Shown here one piece after another: positions 12,401 to 24,400 of a stretch of 64,000 nucleotides of DNA. Each line of letters begins with the position of its first letter. Within the stretch, counting starts at the first letter, position 1. The DNA comes from Apoda limacodes (lineage: Eukaryota; Arthropoda; Insecta; Lepidoptera; Limacodidae), in assembly GCA_946406115.1 (NCBI GenBank), contig OX291552.1:1674001-1738000 (forward strand). The letters are read 5' to 3'. The translations under genes were made by a program, and so were the position numbers. Below the pieces are notes generated by a model that made no database searches, was not told the DNA's origin, and saw nothing but the letters and a program-made list of their open reading frames with translations.

Positions 12401-15400
12401 TTTATAGATGGCTACTATAAATGTATTTATACTTATACGAGTGAGACGGAAAGTTTGTCAGAGTTTGTAAGGATTTTATTACAAGATTACCGTCATGCTA
12501 TAATACCATTTTCATCAATTTGTTTTTCTTTATGGTATTGTCGGTGGGCTAGTGGCCTCGGCGTTTGCCTCGCGAGCTAAAAAAATCATTGTTCTCCCGA
12601 AACCAGGGAAAAACCGTCATCGCCCAGAACATTATCGACCGATTACAGTGCTGTCCCATCTAGCCAAGCTGTTCGAACGCCTGCTTTTACTTAGGATATC
12701 CCCGCATATCCAGCTTAGGCCTGAACAGTTTGGTTTCAGAGAGAGTACCACTCTTCAGCTTGTACGAGTGCTCCATCACATAGCCTTCGAGCCAAACAAG
12801 GGCAGGCGCACGGTCGGAGTCTTTCTCGACATGGAGAAGGCTTTCGACCGAGTTTGGCACGAAGGCTTATTACACAAGCTGTTAGAGACGGACCTTCCAT
12901 CGATGCTCGGGCGTGTAATGTTTCTGGAGAAACGGAGCTTCTACGTCTCGGTCGAGAACAACCAGTCGGCAAGTAAACCCATTAGAGCAGGGGTACCTCA
13001 AGGCAACTGCCTATCGCCACTGCTCTATGCGTTATTCACCAATGACATCCCCACTCTCAGTGACTCCGGTCTAGCTGAAGGTGTTGAAGACGTCCTCCTA
13101 GCCCTTTACGAAGACGACAGCGCTTATATGTCCTCCTCCCGCAAAGCTAAATCAGCAGTCAAGAAAATGTAGCGACTTTAGGGCACTTTGCCTGACTATC
13201 TAGACAAGTGGAGAATAGCCGTAAATGCCAGCAAGACATCTGCAATACTGACTGGCCTGCAAAGGTTTCTCCCATCGAAACTTGTGTTTCGAGGTCAAGT
13301 TATTGAGTGGTAACCCAGCGTAAAATACCTCGGTTGTATTATAGACCGCCTCTTGCGCATGCGCAAAATGCTAGACCATGTGTCAGCAGGCGCGGTCGCA
13401 GCACGGGCGTGCCTTAGACCGATACTTTCCTCTGACTGACCAAAATTCGCCTGTAGAAATTGTATATCCGGTCGACACTGACCTACGTAGCCCCTTCTTG
13501 GTACGGTCTTCTATCTACTATCTATCTACCAGCAAACGTAAGCTTCAGGTTGTCCAAAATAAGTCGCTGAGAATAATAACCGGCGCGGGACGCTATGTCC
13601 GCAACTCCACCATCGCTAGAGACACCAAAACCGAGTCACTCGCAGAGTTTATATCTGGTCTGTCGAAACGCTTATTCACCCGCGCTGATGCCACCACACT
13701 CACCTCAGGGGCATAGCCCCCTTACACGCCCGTCCGCCGGAAGGCCGGCCTCTCCCCCGAGAGCTTATCCCTATGGGTGAATAATTTTATTTATTCACCC
13801 CTCTACCTACTTACCTACTTCCTTTATTTTATTCCGTTTTTATTTCTTATTTCGCTTTTATTTTGTTTTTTTTTTCGCTTTTATTTCGTTTTTGGTTACG
13901 TTTTGTTTTTATTTTGCTTCGTTTTTGTTCTTATTTCATTTTGTTCTTTTGCTTTGTTTAATTTTTTTTTATTTTGGCGCCTACTTTCGTTTTTATTTTT
14001 ATTTCTATTATCATAACACCTAAGGCGATATTACACATTCACCATACGGAGGCCTGAAAAGGAGGCTCCCTTATGATTTCACCGGGGGTGCTTAACACCC
14101 CTGAGCTACTGCCCGGGTCATGGTGGGAGGTAAATTCCCCTCCTCCGACACCTGCACCTCAACACCCATAGGGTGAGAGAAGAAACCCACGAGTGCGTGC
14201 TCAGGGACTGGCGTTTGAGCCCCACTGCACACAGGTGGGATTTGAAAGTTCTGGATCTTATTTGTCTTAATTTAAGGGTTTTTTTTAACGAATCATTTAT
14301 TTACAAGGCACTTTATCAAAGTTTACTTCCCTAAATAAATAAATAAATAACAATTTATTTCGGTTTAAAATTATTTTTCTTGTAGAAATAGAGGTGCTCT
14401 ATTGTTAGCATTTCAAGAATATTGTAAACGATACATTATGTAAACGATACATTATGTAAACGATACATTATGTAAACGATACATTATGAAAACGATACAT
14501 TATGTAAACGATACATTATGTAAACGATACATTATGTAAACGATACATTATGTAAACGATACATTATGTAAACGATACATTATGAAAACGATACATTATG
14601 TAAACGATACATTATGTAAACGATACATTATGTAAACGATACATTATGACTTTAGAGGTACCTTGGTACCTTTGTATATAAAGTATATTTTTTATTTAAA
14701 TTTTTAATAAGTTTATAAAGAGATATTACAAAAGAAATTTTTGAGTTAAGAATTAATTAAAAATTTCCTGACATGACAAATATAGGAAAAAAACCGAAAT
14801 TTGTTGATTTGTAGTTATAAAACATTTAAAGAAAAAACGTATGTCTGTCTGACAAGTCGCTTTAACTCAACAACGCGTGACGGTAACAAGATATTAATAT
14901 CAAATAGTAAACTCTACGGTCACTTAAAGTTGTAAAAAAATAAAGCCTCTAAGTTATTTTTACCGCACATTGTTTGTGACACAAATAAATCAAAACCTAT
15001 TTATTGGGCACTTCCCGTTGACCTAGAATCATGAACTTTGGCACAAAGCAATGCCATGTAGCACACATAAAAGCAATGCCATGTAGCACACATAAAAGCA
15101 ATGCCATGTAGCACACATAAAAGCAATGCCATGTAGCACACATAAAAGTAATGCCATGTAGCACACATAAAAGTAATGCCATGTAGCACACATAAAAGCA
15201 ATGCCATTTAGCACACATAAAAGCAATGCCATGTAGCACACATAAAAGTAATGCCATGTAGCACACATAAAAGCAATGCCATTTAGCACACATAAAAGCA
15301 ATGCCACGTAGCACACATAAAAGGAAAATTCTGAAAACCGTAAATTTGTTGTTACTTCACATTTGTATTATTTATATTATAAACTTATTTGCAATTGGTA

Positions 15401-18400
15401 AACTAACCGCGGCCTATGTCGATATAGTGGGACAACAGTTGTCCAACGGTAAAGTTAAGTTTGTCCATCAGTACAGTTACAGTTATTTTTTGTCTTAAGT
15501 GTAGCTTATACGTGGTACTATCATAGACAGTAGCCAAAATTACCTTAATGCGGTGTATAAATGTGACAAAAACAAAAAAAAAAATACAATTCTTTTAATT
15601 AATACGTTTTCTATAATTTTATTATCTGAGAATATTGATATATATATAAAGACCAACCGTTCTAATGCCCCTCCTTTTGTAAAGCGAATGTACCGCTGTT
15701 AAGTATGAATGCTAAGTAAGAAATAAGTAGCTATCAATCAGTTGAAAAAATAACATTCCATGTTGGTCATTTATTAAATAAACTGACACAGTGTGGCGTA
15801 AGGTATATAGCTTGTGTCACCCACCATCTGTCGTGCGCCGGAGTTCGGTCGGGTAGATGAAACGTGTATATCAAAATTATTGGTTATGCAAAACCAAAAG
15901 TTGACGGCTTCAAATGATTTGTTTTGATATTTTATTAAATTGACCTGTGACACACTACGTTAATCACACAGACATACACACACTACGTTAATCAATGTAT
16001 GGTATGGATGTAGGTATGTTTTGGTGGCAAAAGTTACAAAAAATTAATAAACAAAAGCTTGAAAGGTAGTTTGTTTTAAACAATAGGTAGGCACCTACTT
16101 TGATATTTATGACGCCAAAGCTAAAAGAATAGATGTCAGGTGAGAAAATATACTAAAATAATGATATTTTATCCCTAAACGTACTCTCAGTGTGTGAAAT
16201 GTATTACTCAAATATTAAATAACACGCTTTCGTCACCAACGCTTGTTAACCCAAACTTGAGACGTTTACTAGTAACCATTAAAAAGGTTCCCCTATCCAC
16301 CTCCCGTATGCATCATTAGATCAGCTCGATAGAACCGGTATCGGTATTAGTACTTATACTTACATACATTTGCTAAGTTTCAAATTGATACGGTAATAAA
16401 ATTGAGTTGGTTCAATTCAACTTCCAAAATTTATAAACCTAATAAAAGCGTGTTAACAAAGGTCACTTGACGCTACTGACCAGTCTTACAATGTACCTAC
16501 TATCTTTCACTTATTTTGCGGTATAATGTACCTATATGTGACAGTCTAATCCTTACGTCATTATCAGTCTGCTGCTAAGATAAAAAAGTGTCTATCTAGT
16601 TACCTAGGTACCTATCTAAATTACATAAAAACACAAAACCTAAACTTTTGAATATACACATAATAATTATTTTTAGTTTAGTTTCAGTAGTTAAGTAATT
16701 CTTAATTTTTATCACATTTATTTAGTTTTTCAGGTTTAAATACCTAAGGTCGAATAAATAAGAACACAAAACACTAGTGCGTGTACCTACGTACCTACCT
16801 ATTCAACAGAACGCTAGCAATGTAACAGCTTATTGTGAACGGTACGCCAGACTCATGAATTCGGGAGTAAAATGTATTTATACCTATTTTCACAGATATC
16901 TCTCAAGGTAAGAACTAGCTGACTAGCATACACTATTCTTTCGCAGATTTGCGATCAAATTTTAGTTACTTCATGTGAAGTTATGCGTATCCCAGGGTTG
17001 GTCAGAGACTACTTGCGAGCCAGACAATACAACTTTATAGCAGCACTAGCCAGCATCTACTGATATAAGATACGTCGGATATAGTCAACAAGGAAGGTTA
17101 AAGATTGCATAAAGTAAAAAAAAAAGAAATAATAGGTAAAAAGTTAGTGAAATAAATTAAAAGTTATAATGTTTTAAAGCTGGAAGAAAGTCACAAACAA
17201 TGGTGAAAACGATTTCCCAAAATTATGTGAATGTGAAGTGATTTCTTTAAATAAAACTCAGAATTAGCTGTTAAAAATTCAAAACTAGTGACTAATGCAG
17301 TGAATGACAAAACTTAATAAATAAGTTTTACACAAAATCACAAATAAACCTGTCTCTTGTTCGTAAAGTTCGAAATATTCACTTAAATAAATCTAAGAGC
17401 CATAGCTAGCCTTACGGTCATCGACATTTCGTCTACGTGGTGCGAGATCGATTCCACCTCCGCCAAATCATCCTTTTTTTTCTTTTTTTGTTTTGTGATC
17501 TTTAGTATATTATCAAAATGAGTTTTACGGAAAATATTACATACAGAAAAACCAAAAACCAGAAGAACTACAATTCTGACAGCAACGATTACGAAAGTGC
17601 TCGCTCCTCTCGGTCCATAAATGGCGATACGAGCATAATAAGCTTGCCAAATATAAATTCCGGAGAAAACACAGAATTGACAGAACTAAGACCAGAAATC
17701 TTGGATTTGAAAACGAAATTAGCTGAAGCCGACGAAGAAATAGAAAAACTTGGTGCTGAAAATTACCAACTTCAAACAGAGTTGAATAATAGCCAAAATA
17801 AAATTAAACTGCTAAAAAGAATAAGTTTGGATCCTATTGATATCACTAAATGTTCCACACCAGTGAGAAAACATAGTAAAAGAAAATCTTTATTACAGTA
17901 CACGAACATAGAAAAATCGATTCAACTAAATACTAGTTTGAAAAATCAAGAGAAAGATTTTAATTTATTATTCCCGAGAAATAGCATACTGACACCTAGT
18001 GAGCAGGGGACACAACCTGAAATAGCTGGTACGTACAAACTAGCGCCATATAGCGAGGAGAAGGATAAACATATCATCACGGATAACGAGTTCGTCGATG
18101 AAAACGTTAACAATGATGAAAACAAATAATGGTGCGATATCTTGTGAGGAGAGGATTAAACTTAATAACATGAAGAATGTGGCGACATCTAGTGATAAGG
18201 AGACGCAAGTTAATAAAGAGGAAATACATAAATAGGAATATGGACATTAGTTCTACCAAAAAAAACAAAAAAACAATATATATACTGGGAGACCAAGAAG
18301 CAAAAGGACTGGCGATAAAAATGTCACAGTTACGCAGAAACAAGTGGAATGATGACTATAATATTCTATCTTTTGTGAAACCAAATGCAAATTGCTCTGA

Positions 18401-21400
18401 TGTACTTTCTTATTGTGAAACATTAAGTAAAACATTATCCGATGGCGACAGAGTTATTCTATTAGTTGGTACAAATGAAAAAAATCCATTCTTATTAATT
18501 AGAGAACTCAGTGTAGCGTTGAGTAAACTGAAAAACACTTTGGTTTACATTATAGAAGTAAGGGAAAATGCTTATTTGCAGAAATACTATTTGAATAACT
18601 ACATCGCCTGCTTAGCAAAAACCTATACTAATTGTAAGTACATCAATATACGAAATAAATTTAATTACGATCATGCGAACCTAATTGCAAACGCTATTAA
18701 TTTTAATATAGACTCAGAAGATTATGACAAAATTTATATTTAAATTTATATATCAAATTAAACATACTCACAATTACATCAAAAACGTTTCGAAAATCAA
18801 AAATCACAATGACATCAAAAATATTACGTTGCAAAAGGGCACAATACCCTATTTTTTTGAAAAACAAAAGCAGCGTGCGGAAAAAATACAATTAAAAAGT
18901 AATAATAATAGCCCACCCAGTAATGAAAAGTGGTTATTTCGTGAAAAATTTAATCATTACTGTGACATTAACATTTTTCATCAAAATATTGCAGGGTTAC
19001 GTAACAAAATTGATAACATAAATTTGACCTTAGCGGAATTCAAACAAACAAATTTGGAAATTGATATAATCTGTTTTACAGAAACTTATAAAAAAAAAGG
19101 AACCGAACGTAATATCACTCTGACAAATTACAAACTAGCGTCTCACTATTCGCGTCCGCACCAAAAACGCGGCGGTTCGTGCATATTAGTAAAAAATAGC
19201 TTAAAGTACAAAAGTAAGGACATTTTAAAAACATTAACAATAAATTATGACTTTGAATGCTGTGGAATTGAATTAATTGATTACAATTTAATTGTTATTT
19301 GCATATATAGGACACCAAGTAGTAATATAAGTATATTTTTTCAACAAACTGACATTTTATTAGATCATTTGACCAAGAAAAAGACTAGTAAAAAAATTAT
19401 ATAATGCGTGGACTGGAATATTGACATATTTAAACAAAATAAAAACAGTCAGGAGCTGCTAAGTTTGTTAAGGAACTACAAGCTAGAAACTCATATAAAT
19501 AAACCGACAAGAAACAAAGCCTGCCTTGATCAAATTGCCAGTAATTTTTTGCAGGCAAAAGGCAAAATTCATTATTTAGCGTTGTCTGACCATGAAACTG
19601 GTCAAACATTAAGTGTCAAAACCAAAAATATTCACCAAAATTGTAAATATTGGTTCGAATACAAAAGGGACTACAGCATAGAAAATATAGAAAAATTCTG
19701 TGATTGTATAGCAGCTCTATCATTTTCTGAATTATACAAAATAGAAGATTTGGAAAACGCTTTTAATTATTTTTATGAAACATTTACACTCTTTTACAGA
19801 CTGTGTTTTCCTACAATAAGAGTGAAAATAACTAAAAAAAATGACAAAATAAGATGGCTAACTAAAGGGTTAAAAAGGGCAAGTATAAACAAAAGACGAT
19901 TATACTTACTATACAAATTCGATAGATAAAATAAAAAAAAACACGAAAAAAAATATAAAAAGTATTCTAAGGTACTAAAGGGGTGCATGCTTCAAGCTCA
20001 GCAAATCCAAAACAAAAATTACATAGAAAAAAATAAAAACAAATGCAGAGCAGTATGGGACACAATTAAGAATAAAATAGACTCTAAATCCACACGGGAA
20101 AATATTGAAAAGATAAAGCACAATGACATATTATACTCAGACCCAGAACAAATTTGTAATTTATTTAATGACTTTTTATAGATTTGACAAAACACGCTGA
20201 CAAAATGACATATAATACAAATTTAAAAATGGCTAGAGAAAATAATACAATTTTTTTTATCGCCAACAGATCCTAGTGAAGTATTTAAAATTATAAGATC
20301 TCTTAATAACACAAATACGGTGGGTTATGACGAGATAAGCACGAAAATTATAAAGGTATGTGCCAAACAAATATGTGTGCCATTGATTTATATTATTAAT
20401 TTATCTTTCCTTAACGGTGGTTTTCCAAGCAGACTAAAATTCTCAACGGTTACACCATTATTTAAAAAAGGTAAACAGTCAAACTTAAATGACTACAGAC
20501 CTGTTACAATAGTTCCGAACTTAGCTAAAATATTTGAGAGAGCTTTTTACACACGTCTATACAATTTTTTAAATAAAAATAACATATTGATAATCAAATC
20601 AATACGGTTTTCGAAAAAACAGCTCTACCACGCTTGCGTATTTTAACCTAATTAAAACTGTAACAGAAAATATGAATAACAGAAAACCTACTGTCGCTAT
20701 TCTACTGGATATGACTAAAGCTTTCGATTTTGTCGCACATAATAATCTTCTACATAAGTTAGAGATAAATGGTGTGAGAGGTAAAGCTCACGACTGGTTA
20801 TCAGACTACTTGAAAAATAGGCAACAATGCACGAAAGTTTTTTATTCAATTTTTTATTTCAATAATAAATGGACAACCAATTAAAAAAGACTACTGCTCT
20901 ACATACAAAGTTAACAAATGTGGTGTTCCGCAAGGTAGTATATTGGGTCCACTGCTATTTTTGACTTATATTAATGACCTTTCAACTGTTATTCAGGAAA
21001 AATGTATTCTTTTTGCTGATGACACGACTTTAATTATAGAATGCGACGATAAAAAAGATTTTGAAAATAAAATAAACGATAATTTTAATAAAGTGATTAC
21101 ATGGTTGACAAATAATAATTTAAAAATAAACATAAAAAAAATTGAAATTAAAACTTAAGTGTAATAACGACGTAGTACAAGAAGTGGAAAATGCTGTATT
21201 TCTTGGAATTGTAATTGACAAACATATAAATTGGAAACCACAGATAGAGAATGTTTGCAGTAAACTAGATCGTTTTGTCTATGCTCTGAAACGGGTAAGA
21301 CAAACAGGTTCATTAGAAACTGCACTAACAGCGTATCACGGCTATGTGGCATCCGTATTAAACTACGGTCTACTGTTGTGGGGTAACTCTGTGGACATAA

Positions 21401-24400
21401 ATAGAGTAATATGCAACGCTTGGGTAACAGATAGTTGTAAACCTCTATTTAAAAAATTAAAATTGTTAACATTAGCATGCATGTACATCAGGAACATATA
21501 TCTGTTCGTTAGACAACATCCGCAAAACTTTCCTAAACATTCAGAAATCGTAACCTCAAGGCCGTTAAGAGATAAATTGAAATTATTTATACCTAAATGT
21601 AACCTTGATATTTATATGGTAAGAATGTTTGTTATATGGCAATAAAAATTTACAATAAGTTGCCATCTGATATAAAAGCACTTCCATATCATTTATTTAA
21701 AAAAAGGGTTGACGGGATGGTTACTAGAAAATTGTTTTTATAGCGTCGAAGAATTTCTTAACAATAAATAGCGTGCATCAATTGCTGCCAAAAAAAAAAA
21801 CGGATTGCACTCCGGGAGTGCCGGCATTAGTGAAAACATACTAGCTAATTACTTCCCATTACTTCGTATACATATTTATTTATTATAAATTATAGTGTTT
21901 GTTTATTTACTTTTTTGACGTAGTATATTTGATATCTCAATCTGTCATAGAATCAAAATCCCATTTCCAACCTCCCTGTACTACTTACTCATAATCGCCA
22001 TATATTAAAAAAACGAAACAGCAGGCGCAGGCATACATTTTCGCCGCACAGTAGAACAGAAGGGATACGACTTACGAATTTTCGATTAGGTCACGAGTCC
22101 TGACGCGAGTTTAACATTTTTTACCCATCTTACGAATTTTCGATCAGGTCACGTGTCCTGACGCGAGTTTAACATTTTTTACCCATCCCAAAAAAGTGCA
22201 TAACGCCGTTAAAGAAGTTTTCACTTCAATAATTGTAATATGACATATGGGTATTAAATTTTTTTGAAAAATTGTAATATGACATGTGGCGAATGTAATT
22301 TAAAATTTGTAATATGACATGTGGCTATTGTAATTTATTTTTCTTAACATTTTATATTGTATTTAGATTAATTCTGTTGATAGATGATAATGAATTTTTA
22401 TTATTGGTGACATTTTAGAAATTAATTAACTATTCAATTGTAAAATTTGCACACCCTGAAGGGGTAGAATAAGAGAACCATGTACATCAATAATTTATTA
22501 AGACCATCTGTACCTTATTCAGGCAAATAAATAAATAAATAAAAAAAAAATAAAGATACTAAATAAAAATACAAGGTCGTTGAATTCGTTAGTAAAAATC
22601 TGCTTTCCGTTTAAACCCGAACTTAAAAGGTCACAATCGTGGGTGACTGATGAGATAAAAAACATTAAAGGCTTTCTCTTTGATTTGTGCGAACTGTCAA
22701 AGAAATATCCAGATAACAGCGCACTACTATCTAAAGTAACACAGTCAGAACACTACCATAACGAAATGTTGAAACACACAAAAGCCGAGTTTTACAGTAA
22801 CATAATAAAGCACAGTCAAAATAACCACAATACAACATGGAAAATTCCTTCTCAATGCCTCAGCAAAATACATAGCACCCATTCTTGCAAAGATTTTTAA
22901 TCGATGCATCGAAGAGGGAGTATATCCTGATGTGTTTAAACTCAGCAAAATTTCGCCTTTATTTAAAGGAAAATGACCGAAACAGCATGGACGGCTATAG
23001 GCCAGTATTCGTCATTCCATCTATCGCAAAGGTGTTTGAGAATGGTATAAGTTCGCGGCTCACTGACTTTCTGTCGGTGACTGACGCTCTGTCCAATGGT
23101 CAATACGCGTACCGTGCGCGTGCGGGACGATCGACAACCTCACTTGCGGGTGAACTCACTCGGTTGGTGGTCGATGCCCGGAAGCGGCACCAGCCAGTGG
23201 CGGTGCTGTGCTACGATTTGTCCAAGGCATTTGACGTTGCCGATCATGCCCTGCTTGCGATGAAGTTGTGACACTATGGGATTCATGACGAAGCACTATC
23301 CCTGTTAACCGACCTACTGCGTAGCCGATCGCAAAAAGTAGTAGGTAGCGGTGGACAGATTCCATCCGATCCTATGTTGACCGCGATGGGTGTAGCGCAA
23401 GGTTCATTAGGGTTTAACATTATGTTTCCACTTTTACTGAATGATTTACCTCAGTCTAAACAGGGTGCAGTAATTTTAATGTATGCTGATGACGTGGCAG
23501 CCGTGGTGTCCGTGGTAGCAAGAGCTAACACAGCGATTGAATTATGTGGCGACGCGATTATCCAACTGTTTCACGCAAAATGGACTTGCTTTGAATCTGA
23601 ATAAGACCCACTTTATACAGTTCAATTTATCTGGGCGTGCGCCTGATAGTGTTGAACTCTTCGTGGGCGGAAAAAGGATAGCGCAAGTTCTTATAACTTC
23701 CTTTCTGGGCTTCGAAATTGGGATTGACTTGGCGATGGCATATTGATAAAGCTATGCAAAAAACTAGGCAGCGCCAACTTCGCTCTTAATCGTATGACGA
23801 GTGTGGTATCCAGAGAGGCGGTGCGAGAATCTTATTTTGCAACCGTGCACTCACTGTTTCAATATGGAGTGGAGCTGTGGGGGCGCTCCGCTGACTGGTA
23901 GCGCATCTTTAGCCTGCAGAAACGAACTGTTAGAGCAATAGTTAAAGTAAGTCAGACAACATCGGCTAAACCTTACTTTAAAACGCTTAAATATTGACTG
24001 CCTTCTCTACTTATTTTCACTATTGCCATATATGTAATGGAAAATATTTTTGTGCTTTGCAAAAAACAAAGACAGACACCACTACAAAACTCGGAACCGT
24101 GAAAAACTTTAAACAGTTAGCTGTGGCCTGTAGAAATCCAAAAAGCTAATGCATGTGATAGGACCCACAGTGTACAACCACTTACCAAAAGGCGTCATTA
24201 ACACACTAACTACAAGGGGTCTTAAAATAAGATTAAAGCGTTGGCTTGTCGACCAAGTGTTCTTTAGCAAAGACGAGTTTTTTTTACTTAAAAGTATAAC
24301 TGACATACAATTTTATTCTGAATTTGTAATTAAATTGACACATAATTTGAATCTTTTACAACTGAATTTAATTAAATCTTTTTATTTTAATCCTATTTAT

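Larger units (their letters stand above)
17201..21790 (+). mobile_element. Full-length but decayed LINE with ORF1 and ORF2 (CR1/Daphne-like)
   Basis: ORF1 part A (17518-18129) is followed by an esterase-like ORF1 part B (18177-18743). Then come endonuclease (18724-19404 and 19408-19929), RT pieces (19987-20181, 20320-20646, 20672-20884, 20943-21158, 21142-21645) and a C-terminal tail near 21650-21750. RT landmarks are NDYRPVTIVPNLAKIFERAF, LDMTKAFDFVAHNNLLHK, CGVPQGSILGPLLF and FADDT near 21010. Many stops and frameshifts make it inactive. It is the only element here that still shows both ORFs. Confidence 0.88.

Noticed and set aside
13777..14016. Phe/Leu-rich ORF resembling a membrane protein
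   Set aside because: Produced by T-rich TTTATTTCGTTT repeats behind a LINE. Low-complexity artefact.
14997..15316. Long minus-strand ORFs rich in Met, Leu, Cys, His in three frames
   Set aside because: They are the same 25-bp minisatellite read in different phases. No family, no start context and no conserved composition.
14423..15325. CRISPR-like reading of the two repeat arrays
   Set aside because: The units are contiguous with no unique spacers, and the sequence is clearly from an animal genome.
18177..18743. Host esterase gene
   Set aside because: It is sandwiched in frame order between a coiled-coil ORF1 and a LINE endonuclease, with motifs degraded. It belongs to the retrotransposon.
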